A stretch of DNA of 64,000 nt from Sambucus nigra. Its lineage: Eukaryota > Streptophyta > Magnoliopsida > Dipsacales > Adoxaceae. The notes beneath the pieces are model-generated. The model was given only the letters and a program-made list of their open reading frames with translations. It was not told where the DNA came from and did not search any database. The translations under genes and the position numbers were made by a program. The stretch lies in NCBI GenBank assembly GCA_949130495.1, contig OX422216.1, positions 359,872,605-359,936,604 of the forward strand, read 5' to 3'. This document shows, in pieces, positions 11,700-23,849 of the stretch (positions are counted from its first letter, which is position 1; each line of letters begins with the position of its first letter).

Positions 11700-12480
11700 G
11701 TCAAAGGCTTATTGGCAAGTCTCATTTCGGATTTTGATTGAGACTTTTTGAAGAAGCTTGAAAATGGGTTCACATATAGAAGTTAGTTGGGATATGAGGC
11801 GGCTTATGTAATGTAATTTTTCTAGGAATCCTTAAACTTCTTTCTTCGTCTATGGCGGTGGCATGCCAAATATGGCTTTCAACTTGGTAGGGTCTGCTTT
11901 GATGCCATTTTCACTGATCGTAAATCCTAATAGTTTTCCATTTGTGATGCTAAAAATTCATTTTTGTTGGTTTAACTGCATCTGGTATTTCCGTAGTCAT
12001 TGGAAAAACTTACAGAGTGTGAGAATATTACAATGTTAAGTCTTATATTTGATGATCATGTCATCCACATAGACTTAGACCTATTTATGAATAAACTCAT
12101 GCATGATGGTTGTGGCAACCCTCTGGTAGGTAGCCCTGACATTCTTGAGTTTGAATAGCATGACAGTGTAACAGAAGGTTCCCTATAGGGTGATGACGGC
12201 AGTTTTCTCCTGATGGTCAGGTGAATCTTGATTTGATTATATCTGACAAATCCATTAACAAATGACTTGAGGGAATGAATAACCGTGTTATCCATGATCG
12301 TGCTGATATTGGGTAATGGGTAATTGGCATTCGGGGATGACTTCTTCAAATTCTGGTAGTCGGTGCACATGCGAACCTTTACTTTTGATTTGCATTCTGA
12401 GAAAGTTGGGATCTCATGTTGAGCTATTTCTGGGTCAATGTCAGGCATGCCATTGTAGGACCACATAAAGACGCCCACGA
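11700..12480 (-). pseudogene. Tat element reverse transcriptase
   Basis: On the minus strand the fragment opens with FMWSYNGMPDIDPEIAQHEI, the conserved start of Tat RT, then VRMCTDYQNLKKSSPNANYP, LPNISTIMDNTVIHSLKSF and NGFVRYNQIKIH. After a frameshift the catalytic box VYVDDMII lies at about 12052-12076, followed further downstream by LRKYQMQLNQQK, NGKLLGFTISENGIKADPTK, KAIFGMPPP and GFLEKLHYIS, the thumb/connection region. A block between the N-terminal section and the VRMC motif is missing compared with typical Tat RT. Frameshifts and stops are frequent. The YVDD box itself is intact, which dates the decay to after insertion. Confidence 0.88.
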
Positions 12481-12486
12481 ATTCGT

Positions 12487-13570
12487 TTATAAGTTCTTCG
12501 ACTTGTGCACATTCATGGCACTAGAACCGATATTAATATCAATAGTTTCATGATCATTTATTTGAATGTGGTTATGTTGTTTGTTATTCTCCTTATTAAG
12601 ATCAGTTAATAATTGTTCATTTGCAAAATCATCATCATCAAGAGTTTGATGAGAATTAAGAAAATTAATGTAGGACACAACAAGATACTCGAAATATTCA
12701 TTTATTTCATTCTCAGAAAAAATAGCATTGAGAACCTTGTCAAAACAAATCTCAGTTACATTAATATCAGAAAAGTGAACAATAACATTGGATGAAGAAA
12801 TTTAGTTAGAGTAGATAGCAGTGTCAATTGTAATCTGGGAAGGTTAGATAGGTATGTCTTTCCAGTTGAGGAGAGTCATGTCATCAACTCTAATCTGAGT
12901 AGATGAATCAGATGGTGCGACATATGAATGGATCATGAAGAGACTTAACTCGAGTGTTTATAAGTTGAATGAGTCCTCGGAATCAGGTTCCTCAAAATCC
13001 CTGATAAATGTCAAACCTTTCTTAGTGAGAGGTTGAACTTTATGGAGGTAATCTACGACCCAAGTATTGGTGTTTTGAAAGATGATTTCCATCCCCAATT
13101 TCATCTTCTTATCAACGTGGTCATACCATGTTCGGGGATGCCGCAGAAGGGGAAATATTCTCCTTCCTTGATAAACCTTCCATTCAAAAGGTCTCTCAAA
13201 ACTGTTCTTTCTTCTTCCAATCTTCTTTCCGATCGTATCCATTAGAGAGATTCGAGTTTTTCTAGTGATGGTTGGTAGCCTATGCCACATAGTATAAAGT
13301 CCTCTTTTGGGAATATGGTCTCAAGGGTCCTTTACTATCATTGTCCTAGCCCCATTTAGGGCATGAAGTACATATTATCAAACATCTGAATCACACTGAA
13401 TTTACTATGAGGGTGGTGTTGCGAATAAACCCAGTTTTTAAAATTATCTCCCATTAGAAGGGGAAGTGGGTTAACTCTGAATCTAGAGAGAAGCATGTCA
13501 TTTGTCCTTTTGGATCTAATTCCAAATTTCTAGTACTAGAAGTATCTGAACTATCGTCGTCTCCTAAGAA
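12487..13570 (-). pseudogene. Tat element PR-RT linker region
   Basis: The only long open stretch (13290-12958) encodes a basic segment with GKKIGRRKNSFERP and RTWYDHVDKKMKLGMEI. In Tat/Ogre elements a G-rich, glycine-patch-like linker lies here between protease and RT; the similarity is weak and I infer identity mainly from position. The remainder (12487-12950) has no clear match. Confidence 0.5.
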
Positions 13571-13579
13571 ACATGGCCA

Positions 13580-14357
13580 TTGGTGAAGAATTTCTATATC
13601 TAATGAAGAGAAGATGATACCCTTTGAATACTATGGAGCCATGAATGACCAATAAGAAGATTGAAACATGTCGGTATATCAATAACCTGGAACTCAGTGA
13701 GAGGATTGATTTGGCCAGCCCTTATTATGAGTTTTATAGACCCCATTACTTATCGATGGGTATTGTCATAAGCATGCACAGTTGCGAAAGTAGGAATGAG
13801 AACAATAACTTTTAAACCCAAGCAATTGAAGATTCTTAGAGGGAAAACATTGAGGGCTGGTCAGTTATCAATATTAAAGAGTGGGGTTATCTTTCCCAAC
13901 ACTTCAATGGGGATATTGAGGGCATAATTATTACTAGGGCCGATCTTCGGTATCTCTTCTTCAAAAAAGGAAAGGACTTTAGAAGAAGTCAAGTATCCAA
14001 CTATGTTCATGGCTTCTTCACTGTTGTCCCGTCGAGGAGTATTATTAGATAATTCTGGTACAGCTGGGAGGACATTAAAATCTCCTATAAGGTGATGTTG
14101 GCTTGGGTTTTTTTGAGACAGACAAGGAATTTACTTTCTTCTATGGTCATCTCTTGCATGAGAAGTTTTTTTACAACTCCCTTTCCTTTAACTATCTCGA
14201 TCACATGAGGAGACGAATCTCTATAGTGTCTACCTGATCTAGTTATGTGATTTACTAAGGAACGGAAGAATATGAACCCTCTATCTTCATCTATTTCAGG
14301 CTGAAGGACCATTTTATTGATTTTCCCAATAAATCTTCGAAGGATGTCATCTTGCAT
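13580..14357 (-). pseudogene. Tat element protease and upstream linker
   Basis: The open stretch 14357-14085 contains NHITRSGRHYRDSSP, matching the VTRSGR motif that precedes protease in Ogre-like elements, and ends with LVCLKKTQANITL, corresponding to the conserved NKTPAQISIL segment. Further downstream (about 13810-13580) come TVHAYDNTHR, MGSIKLIIRAGQI, FQVIDIPTCFNLLIGHSWLH, the well-known protease core (family pattern FQVLDI..AFNLLLGRPWIH). The catalytic aspartate region between these parts is too decayed to read confidently. Stops occur throughout. Confidence 0.8.
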
Positions 14358-14399
14358 AAACTAGGTACTAGACGGGTGCCCTATTGACCAAGATAGTCA

Positions 14400-15477
14400 C
14401 CTGATCTGTCAAAGTTGTCACCCCATCTAGTGGTGACTATATTATCTTTCCAATAGAAATTAATGCATTCAAAAACCTTAATGGCTTCATTGTATAAATC
14501 TTTCCAGTCAACGAGGAGGTTCAGGAGCGAAGGGACTAACCATCCCGGAAGCTTCAAGGTGGTGAGTAGCTCATCAATACTGTATATTTCATTTATCTGT
14601 CAAAATTCATCGGTCATCATCTATACTACGTCATATAGAGTAACTTCATCAATGGGTAACACCCTCTAATCTGACTTCTAAGCCCATTTTTTGTCTTCCA
14701 TGAACAAGCCACTAAATTTGCAACAATCGAAAGTAATCTTTATGGGCAATTTCAACCCAAAATCCAAAATTTGGTTTAATACAATAGCTACCTCCATATC
14801 CTTACAAACGATAATATAATCCCTTGTGAGGAGTGATAGTGCTAGCTCGGTGAAGTAGGTAGGCTGTAGGAGAAAATATGAGCAAACTTTGAGAAGTTTT
14901 GGTTAAATTACGGGTATGATGGGTGCTTTACAAGGCACAATCTGAGCAAATGGATCAAATTCCAGGTCATTCTCTAGAAAAATTCATTTTCATGGCTTGA
15001 AAGTGGGTTATTAGTGGTGATCGGTTTAGGATTGGCTGGTGGGACGATGATGCCCTGGTCAATTAAAACTTAGATCACATTCCGAAGATGGAAGAACTGG
15101 TCGGTAGTATGGTCAACAGACTGGTGGAAATCCCAACGACCATTGACTTTGAAATTTTTAGGGAGTGGATTTGGTAGTGGACGAGGATCCAAGAGTTTGA
15201 TGAGGTTTCGACTTAGTAGGGCCTTGTATACTTTTAACAAGGGGCATGAATCTTAGTGAATTATTTTTTGGTAGGGTGGGGGCAACTTTTCGGTGACCAA
15301 TAGGTAGCAGGTTGGGAGATGTTTTGATGCTTGAGACTATAGCATTGGCAGGTTTCTCATACTTTTGGGGAGTGAACTGTCTAGTCCCTTTCTTCGTCTC
15401 AGATTCGATCTTGACAATGCCTTACTCAATTTCTACACCAACTTCTTGGAGGGCTCAAAAGTATGGGTAGTACTTTC
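14400..15477 (-). pseudogene. Tat element gag, 3' part
   Basis: This half of gag lies downstream (in gag sense) of a solo-LTR insertion at 15478-19062. On the minus strand it reads THTFEPSKKLV immediately after the insertion, then a proline/serine-rich stretch, then VNGRWDFHQSVDHTTDQFFH and LRNVI with LIDQGIIVPPA, which correspond to the Tat gag nucleocapsid-like region (family pattern YH....GHTTDEC..LK..I..LID.G). The expected cysteines and histidines of the knuckle are partly lost. It joins the 5' gag part at 19063-20000 across the target site GAAAG (minus sense). Confidence 0.78.
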
Positions 15478-18400
15478 TGTAATACCCCGTAATTTTAAAT
15501 GACTTTTAAAATGGGTTATATTTTAAATTAATGGATTAATTGGATTTTATTATTAATTAATTCATTTGGGTTTTATCCGGACTGTGGATATGGACATGGA
15601 TGATTCTGAATATTACTTAAAGATATTTAGGTAATATATGAATGTGATGTCATTAAGATGACCGTATGATATAAATTCGGTAATTTATATTTTTAGTCAG
15701 GCGCGGTATGGGACGTGTCGGGACTAGTTTATTAAATTAAAAAGGAAATTTATTTTCTATCGACCTAATAGTCATTTCGACTGCGTCGTTGCGTCCGGAA
15801 GGTTCGAAATAGTCAGAAAAGTCTATTTGGATGTTAATTTTGAGTCTCGGGTCATTTGGAAATGAATAGACAACCCGAAAGGGCATTTTGGTCATTTTTT
15901 AGGGGGGATGAATAGTGATTTCGGATTTGGTACCATTATAAGTATTGGTAGATTAAGTGAATGGGAGTTATTCATCTCCTCTTCACATAGTAGAGCATCC
16001 ATCTTCCTAGAGAGTGAGAAAGAGTGTTTGGGAAAGGAAAAGTCACTTGGGAAGGAGAAGAACTAGAACCAAGGTTCACCACCACCAACCACCACCGGAG
16101 TTTGACCGGAGAAGGGACAACCAGCTGAGATATACTACACCAAAGGATCAGAACTACAGTTAAGGCAAGTGTTTGATAATAGCAATTTAAGTTTGTATAT
16201 TGTCCATGTTAGAATAGAATGAAAAGAGAAGATTATTCATGTTTGGAAGAGATAATGGATCATTAAATGGATTTCTGGAAAACTGAAATGATATAGGAAT
16301 TTAACTCATGTGTTAGGATGATAATAATCCACGAATTAGTCATGAATCTGTTGAAGAAACGATGGAAACCATTGATGTGTTCTTGAAGAGGTTATGTTAA
16401 TAAATTTCTGGGAATAAGGAGATAAACATGCTTTTTAATCCAATCCTTTGATGATTCTAGGATGTTTAGAGTATCGGAAATCGTTCATATATGTTGATAT
16501 ATCATGTAGTAAAGTTTATAAGTCATTTGGGATGTTTAGATGAAGGTTTAAATGATCAAAAGTTGTTAAACCCGTAGTTGCAGAAAATGCAGAAAATCAG
16601 GCCTGGACCCGAGGGATTGATCGATCGACCCCTACCTTCGATCGATCGACCTCCCCAGTTTAAGTAAAGTTGTTTCTTTTTAAATGTTGATCCTTATCCC
16701 AAACCTTTTTTGGATCTTTGGGGACTATCATTTGGAGATTATGGGACTTAGAAAATATCAGTAAACCCTTGATAAGATTTGAATTAATTTGATTTGGATT
16801 CAAGTGATTAAAAAGGATGAAAATTATATCGAATGGAATTTCGGTTGCTAGATTCATTTGTTAAAATCTAAATGGTGATGTATGAGGATTTATGATAGGA
16901 CCAGTAGGGGTGATTTTATAGAATACCTGGGTATCCTTAAGTTTATAAGAGGGTTTAATCCTAAGTGAAAGAATATGTGTTTATAAGAGATTTGAAACTA
17001 TCGGTTTTAACCTTAATTAAAAGGAGAAGTAAACTCGTAGTAGTTCGGGAGAAATAATGTTATGGACCAGTAGGATATTAGTGACTTCTTACTGAATATA
17101 TGTTGAGGAAAATCCTATTTGAATCTTGTGCATTGAGAGAGGGTAGCCTTAGGGTATGAGGTTATCCCAATCACGTATTTAAAGTTGACGAACCTCCTCG
17201 CTCGACAAAGTTAAGTAGTAGTGTAATGGAGGGGTTCCTTGTTTGGATTTCGCTTTACGAGATACTCCGCGCATGAACCTTAACAACGTCGGGAGTGGAG
17301 TGATGTTAGTATATGAGAATAATTAAATTATAAGAGCATAGTGGTATGGCTCCTAGATAGAAATGGGAGTTTGGAACACTTTTGGTTGAAAGAAGATATG
17401 AGGTTATCTCGATCGCATAGTTGAAGTTTTCGGACCTCCTCGATCGATAAAGTTAAGTAGTAGTGTATTGGAGGGGTTCCTTGTTTGGATTTCACTTTGC
17501 GAGACGCTCCGCGCATGAACCTTAACAACGTTGGGAGTGGAGAGATGTCATAGGATGCGAGGATAATTAAATATGTTATATATTAATACGTGGAATTTAA
17601 AAGAGATATAATGCTACGTATGGGAAATATCTTAGGGTCGTGATAATTACCTTACTGATATTATATTATAGGTATGATAATACCTATTTGATTGATTGAT
17701 GATTTATGTGTATGACATACCTAGCTTACTTGCTATCGGTTGGAGGTTTGCGCGTGAGGGCAGTCATATCCTGATGAATCCATGGGATCTTTGATTTGTC
17801 ACTCAAGAACATAGGTCTATGAAAGACTTATCGGGGAGTTGATAAGTCCGCTGACTGTGGGTGCGTAGGTATGTGCGTGACCCATGGATACGAGAACTAT
17901 GTTTGCCTCCAATTTGTTTGTTGTTGTTTGTGGTTCGTGGAATCTTACCTAACCTTTAGTCCCCTATTAGGCAACCTGTGATGATGGGACATGATAGCAG
18001 AGTAATTCATTGCACCGCAGCTGTGACTCGGGGTGCCGTATTATATATGAATATATATATATAATGGATTAAATGATTAAATGAATATATTGTGGTTAAA
18101 TCTATCTACGGTGATAATTGTAGATAACGGTGAATAGAGTAAGATAATGGAATTAAGTTAATGAATGTTTATGCTTATGGAATTGAAAAGCTTAACTCAT
18201 GTTAATGAGAAACGAATTATATTAATGGGTAATGATTCTTGTTAATGAGAAACTAATCATATAAAGGTGAAATGTAAATGTATAATAATGTGACGTATGG
18301 TATGGGACATACGAGGATTATGTTATGGGAATGAAATGATAATATGGAGACTAGAAAAGAGGAACCATTAACTAGGAGGTTAATAGGAGACGTTAAGTGT

Positions 18401-19062
18401 GCACTCTAGATGAGAGGTGAGAATTGCAAGTGAGAGTTGGATCTAACATGTACATAATAAATGCTTTATTGCACTTGTTAAATACTTGATGTTTTAAAAA
18501 TACTCTACACATTCGGGCTCTGACCCGTTTCCTTGTATATTTTCTCTTCTATTGTATCTCTATATCAGGTGTCCAGCAATAGGGACGCCAACCATAGTTG
18601 ATTGTGACGAGCTATGGAGCTATGGAAGTTTTGCTTAGACGCTTATCATTTTTTTGATTCACAGTATTCTTAGTTAGGGCATGTCGCCCAAAAGGATTTC
18701 AGTTATCATTTTCTGTTGGAGTAAAATATTGTTGTATTCTGACTTTTAATACATTTAACATTGTCGGGATTATTTTAAAGGATTTATATTACTTGGGAAT
18801 GTTTATTCCAGTTGCATTTAAATTATTTTGTGATACTTATTGTGTTATCAGTGTTGTAAAATAAATGTGTTGTGTTATTCTTAAAAACTAAAAATGGTTT
18901 TGTTGAAATTTAAATTTGGAAAGTTTTTAACACCAGCTTAATTGGATATTGGGTGAGTTGTAAATGTTTTCGACAGTGATGCTAAGAATGAGCCAACTGT
19001 ATATTCTGTTTTAATTTGGTATGGGACTGGTCACCCGGTATTTAATTAGGCGGGGTGTTACA
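15478..19062 (+). mobile_element. Solo LTR of a Tekay/Del-like gypsy family
   Basis: The sequence begins TGTAATACCCCG and ends CGGGGTGTTACA, a 12-base inverted pair with one mismatch. It is flanked on both sides by CTTTC (15473-15477 and 19063-19067), a perfect 5-bp target duplication. The length is 3585 bp; no primer-binding site, polypurine tract or coding sequence is inside, so it is a solo LTR left by LTR-LTR recombination. It shares CTGACCCGTTTC and following sequence with the LTR at 2485-5177. Two GATCGATCGACC palindromes lie at about 16616-16655. It interrupts Tat gag. Confidence 0.95.
17157..17575 (+). repeat. 242-bp direct duplication inside solo LTR
   Basis: The block at about 17157-17330 recurs at 17399-17572 with a constant 242-bp offset (GTTATC at 17161 and 17403; TAACAACG at 17281 and 17523). 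About 170 bp are similar in each copy. Confidence 0.85.
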
Positions 19063-20010
19063 CTTTCCTACCATGGATGCTCGAAAATGTGGCAATATAT
19101 TCTTATTCACGATACTGACTTGTTCCTCCTCAGAGATTTTATTGTTCATGTTAGTATCTTTCTCCATCCACCTTCCTATGAAGATATTAAACGTTTCCTA
19201 AGGTTTCTCCTTTAGAAGTTCTAGATCTCGGCACATAACCTATAGCTCCTTATTAGACTTGTACTGTGACATGAATTCTCGGGCGACTTCCTCCCAACTA
19301 CGGATTTTGGATTCTTCGAGGGACAGAAACCAATGAAAGGTTCTTTCTCTTAAGGCCTGTTGGAACATCTGGACCATTATCTCTTCAGAGGAACCAAGGA
19401 GGGTCATGGATCAGTGATAGCTTCGAAGGTGAACAACTTGGGGTCCGCTACCCCCGAACTTCTCGATGTTTGGGGGCCATTTGAACTTCTTTGGTAGTGT
19501 GGATTTGGTATAGGAAAGAATATGGGTGTAATCTATATAGTTTTGGGATATCTTGACAGGTCAAACTTCTTTAACAATAGCTTAAGGTCTTCCTTAACCT
19601 CGTTCGGTTCCTCTTCCTTAAGATCCGTGGGTACTGGAAGGTTGGCCCTTGGTTAGGAAAGGTTCAAGATAGGGAGGTGAGCTGGCAGTGTCCTATTGGT
19701 AGGTGGGGTGCAAGAAGCATTTTGATACTCTTCTGGGATAAAAATAGTCTTGGGAGTGGGTAGAACCATGGGATGAGGAAAGAGGACCTCGGGTCCTTCA
19801 AGAATCTGAGGCCCCGTGACGTAGTATCTCTTGGACCCTAGTTTGAAGGTTGTCAATCTTAGCACTAAGATGGGACAAGATGATCACTAGATCGGGCTGC
19901 ATATTCGGTGCTTGGTCGACATTCTCCATGAAGATCTCGTGAAGGTAAATCCCAAACTCGAATGAGGTAGCAAAACAACCAATGGAGAATCGGGGCAATT
20001 TGATGGAAGA
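19063..20010 (-). pseudogene. Tat element gag, 5' part
   Basis: Gag capsid sequence upstream of the solo-LTR insertion. On the minus strand the N-terminal piece (about 19998-19798) includes DLVIILSHLSAKIDNLQTRV, a short coiled-coil-like helix, followed by a proline-rich stretch (FPHPMVLPTPKTIFIPEE). Near 19400-19200 the capsid core reads MVQMFQQALRERTFHWFLSL, EESKIRSWEEVAREFMSQYK and MCRDLELLKEKP, matching Retrotrans_gag of Tat elements (FL.SL....I.SW.E....F..QY). The frame then reaches FIGRWMEKDTNMNNKISEEE and is cut at the CTTTC target site. Stops and frameshifts are present. The start codon is uncertain. Confidence 0.82.
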
Positions 20011-21426
20011 CCGAAGTAATAGGTAACCAGATCAAAATTATGTATGAGATAGACCTGAGAGGACAAACAGTTAGTATTTATTTTTGAAAGTGGGATGGAG
20101 AAAATTTTGGGTATTCCAAAAGGAGGAGAAAAAATGTTTTTGGTATTTTTGGAAAAGCAGGAAAAAAGGAGAGGAATCTCAACATGATTATTATCAGTGT
20201 TATTATTAGGTTTTCACTCGTATTAGGTTTGCCTAAACGCATACAAAATTCCATGATGATCCCGAGCCTAGGAAAATAGGTTTTGAAAAATATGTAATAC
20301 ACAATTGGACTTGTTTCCAGGTTCATTGGTGGGGTCCTGTTTTGAAAAAAAGACGAAATTGCGCGAAGATTCGAGCGGTATGCCAACTTGAAATTTCGAT
20401 ATAGTTTTGTATGGTATCCGACAAACTAAATATGATTATACCAGGCTTGACATATATATGAGGTTTATGCAATTTTTGGGTTAGAGCAAAGGTTTATCCC
20501 TTTGGTGTGAATTCCATGATATACCTCTTGCCTATAAGGGCAATCATTCATCCGTACGTGTGTACAAGACATTTGATATACCTGAGTGTATGTGAATTGC
20601 CTCACTATATACCTCGTGGGGATAGTATGTGTGAGAGAAAATTCAATATACTCGATGTATATGAATGAGTTCCCTTCTATATACCTCCCGTCATGAGTTC
20701 GGTCAAGCGGTACAATGCAGGGGAACCGTTAGATATACATAGAAGGTATGAGGCCAATGGAATGTGAGAGTCATATCATTTAGGCTAACTGCAACCCACA
20801 GGTTCAGTGCCTATCACAAAGTGACCCCTAGTACAGGACAAAATTTTTGTCAATTGCCATGCTCTTTGGTGATGTAGCGTGCAAAAATGCATGAGACTTA
20901 ATTAACATATTATGCAGAGAGAGTATCTCTGATCATTTTTTATTGGCATGATGAGTATATAAAAAAATACACTAAATGGGGAGCGTATATAAGTACATCT
21001 AGCATGGAAACTATATTATGCATGGATACGCATGAGTGAGTATGTGTCATGGGAATATATAAAAGTGAGTGTATGTGGTAGTGAACCTATCCATGGATGA
21101 ACTACAAGTGGTGTGTGACATGTGAGAATATATACAGGTGTAGAGAGTGTGGTTATGTGATACTGAAGCCTAAGCATGGATATTCTAAGTGGTGTGTGAA
21201 GTGTGTGAGTGTAAAGTGAAACTCAGTGCAATTGTGTGATGTGTACATAGAGAGTATATACAAGTGTGTGAAGTATACAAATGAGTGGGAAGTGATATAT
21301 ACATGAGTGAGATATATAAAAACAGGTAAAGAGAGGACAAAATGAAACATACACGTAGGTGCATATGCACACATGAAGAAAAGAATAATGACCATGAAAA
21401 AATATAGTCTAGTTCTCTTATATGAA
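20011..21426 (-). other. Tat element 5' leader with short tandem repeats
   Basis: Non-coding sequence between gag and the primer-binding site. About 20880-21370 is built of diverged GTGTGTGA/ATATATA-rich repeats; a segment around 21072-21140 is repeated loosely at 21150-21220. The frames on the minus strand here are repeat artefacts. Confidence 0.6.
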
Positions 21427-21428
21427 TC

Positions 21429-21444
21429 GCTATCAGAGTCGCTA
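21429..21444 (-). other. Degraded primer-binding site
   Basis: The minus strand reads TAGCGACTCTGATAGC, close to the TGGCGACTC(T/C)GCTGGG site used by Tat/Ogre elements. It sits one base from the LTR end at 21446, which supports it. Confidence 0.7.
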
Positions 21445-21445
21445 C

Positions 21446-23849
21446 TGTGGCCATTCTGGGACGTCGAGGGGTCGGCGTCTCCGTTGGTGGATCCCTCATT
21501 CCTTCCCTCTTGTTTTCCTATTTCGGTGAGCAGGTGGGATTGCGTCCTTTAAAGGGTGATCTATCGTCGTTGATGTGGGGTGATATGTAGAGATAGAGTC
21601 ACAAAGCTATTTTGTACAAAACAGGCAAAATAATATTTTTCTCCTCGAGAGAATGGAATCAAGGACGATACTGATGCTCGCTAAACTAAGTAGTTCGAAG
21701 GTTCGGTTACTAAGTTACTGAATGGGAAGGTGTTTCAATCTCTCATGGGAATGTGATAATCTTCTTCTGTAGAATTCTGTGATGTGTGTGCTTATTTGTA
21801 TAATATAAATGAAGGATGGAATTGCTCAACTCACGTCAGGATAAAGGCAGATCGAGGCCATCCTTAGGAATGTCCCAAAATAGTAATAAATGATATGTTG
21901 TGAGTCTTTATTGATTACCAAATTGTTATAAAAGAACAATTTCGCATATTGGACAATACACAAACAAACAAGTATATAAGATGTATATATGATGAATATA
22001 TGATGAGAATAACATTACGAATGAATGTGGGAGGACTCGAGTCGAGGGATTTACCCAAGACACCTACGTATCCCGAGAGCATCAAAGTCCACGTAGTTTG
22101 AAAATTATACGAGGTGGGGTAAACCCATAAATCCAACCAGGGACTTCATCATATCCGTGTGTAAAAAAATGTGTTTTAGTGTGAGAAAATTTCATGAGAA
22201 GTCCTCATTTGGAATTTACAAGTGAACCATCTTTTTCTTGTTTTTGGGTTTTTCCATGAAAATAAAAAATGTGAGAGTACTTAAAAATTTAGAATCAAGA
22301 TGTGTGATGTAATGAAATAAGATACTAAAGCAAAAATGAAGTAACTGATGCGAAATTTAGAGAAATGAAAGACAAAGGGGAGGAAATGGACTTCCTTATG
22401 ATAACTTTAAGTAAATCTTCCTTGTAGATGGGATGACCTCAAGGTGGAGTGATGGTGATCAGAGGAGGTGGGTTGGAATTTACTCAAAATGTTATGAAAA
22501 TAATGGAAGGAATGTGGGGAATGGGCTTTTAAGGTAAGAACAACTTTGAATTCAAGGGAATTCTCTTTTAGAGGGATGTTCAGGGGTGCTTAGGCGTGTC
22601 CTTCAAAGTGAGATTATGGCCTCTATTTATAGGTCCAAGGGACGTGCCGATTAGCATGGTCCTTTACATGCCTATCGACAGAGACCCCTAGACACACTGC
22701 CAATAGGCATGGTCCTGTAGTTGCCATTTAGTAGTTTGATGCAGGTTTTTGATAAAAATGATCATAAAATGCAAATCATAAGTCAGAATTGCGCACGGAG
22801 ACAGGACATGGGAAAAGGTATTCGGAGCACTTTAAGAATCCATTAATCCATTCCCAGGTTTGCTAGTTGACCGAGGTCAAACGGGGCTTGAAAATGCCCG
22901 TTGGTTACTAGTAACAAAAATTTTCGAAGGAAAATGGATCGTTCGTCCAAAACGCAAGTTAGAATTGTGCACGGGATGGACCATTGGAAATGGGTTTTAT
23001 ATACCTTTAAAGATTTATTTAGTGTCGTTCGGTTAAGAGAGTTGACCTTGGTCAGATGGGGCCTGAAATTGCCCGATAACCCTTCAGAGTAAAATGAGTC
23101 AATTATCCATACCATAAAGATTATTTTCACATGGGGCAGACTATGGGATAGGGTATTCAATGCCCTTAAAATATTCATTTAGTCTCATTCAGTTCGAAGA
23201 GTTGACCTTGGTCTAATGGGGCCCAAAAGCGTTCGGTAATCCTTTAGAGTAAAACGGGTCATTCGTTCGAACCATAAGGCTCATTTTTGAATGGGGTGGA
23301 CCATTAGAATGGGGATTTAGATCATTTCAAACATTCATTTAGTCTCATTCAAGATGAAGAGTTGACAAGAGTCAAACGGAGCTCGGGAGCGCCCAGTGCC
23401 CTTCAGATCAGTTTTTGGGGTAAAAGGGATCGTTCTTATGAATTGTAAGTTTAATTTGTGCATGTTATGGACCGTTAGAATGGGGATTCAGATCCTTTCA
23501 AAGATGCATTGAACTTCCACTCAGGTGAGGAAGTTGATTGGGGTCAGAACGGGGCCTAAGAATGCTTGGAGGCCTCTAGATAAGTTTTTGATAGTAAAAC
23601 TGACTGTTCGTCTGAATCGTAAGGTCGATTTATGCACAGGTCAGACCATTGGAAAGAGTATTCAGATGCCTTTGAAGATTCATTGTGATTTTTCTCTGGT
23701 AAGAAAGTTGACTAGAGTCAAATGGGGTCCTAGAGCATGCGGTGGCTTTTAGATCAGTACTCAGAGTATGACCTAATTTTTTCGATGGATGAGTGAGTTT
23801 TAGGGACCTAAGGAGGTGCTCAGGAAGGTCTGAGTATGTGGTGTTTACA
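21446..23849 (-). mobile_element. 5' LTR of Tat/Ogre-like element
   Basis: In minus sense the LTR begins TGTAAACACCACATACTC at 23849 and ends GGCCACA at 21446, 2404 bp. The inner end abuts the degraded primer-binding site; the outer end is followed by GGTGA. The partner LTR was lost with the 3' part, so no target duplication can be tested. A tandem repeat occupies 22740-23770. Confidence 0.8.
22740..23770. repeat. Tandem repeat, 160-175 bp, six copies, in Tat LTR
   Basis: The core GTTGACC..GGTCAAAYGGGGC recurs at 22866, 23041, 23201, 23361, 23533 and 23707 (spacing 175, 160, 160, 172, 174). Each unit also carries a TCGTTCG..CATAAGG-like block and GGACCATTRGAATGGG. Copies are diverged by substitutions and small gaps. 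Tandem amplification inside LTRs or untranslated regions is a known source of satellites in Ogre elements. Confidence 0.88.

Larger units (their letters stand above)
10723..23849 (-). mobile_element. Tat/Ogre-like Ty3/gypsy element, 3'-truncated
   Basis: Minus-strand order from right to left: 5' LTR (21446-23849), primer-binding site, leader, gag (about 20000 to 14400, split by a solo LTR), PR, RT, RNase H. Integrase and the 3' LTR are missing, because the left edge joins CACTA transposase at about 10722. Net of the 3590-bp insertion and its target copy, about 9.5 kb remains. Confidence 0.85.

Noticed and set aside
22843..23178. Frames at 22.8-23.8 kb on both strands
   Set aside because: They fall in the tandem repeat of the Tat LTR and repeat with its period.
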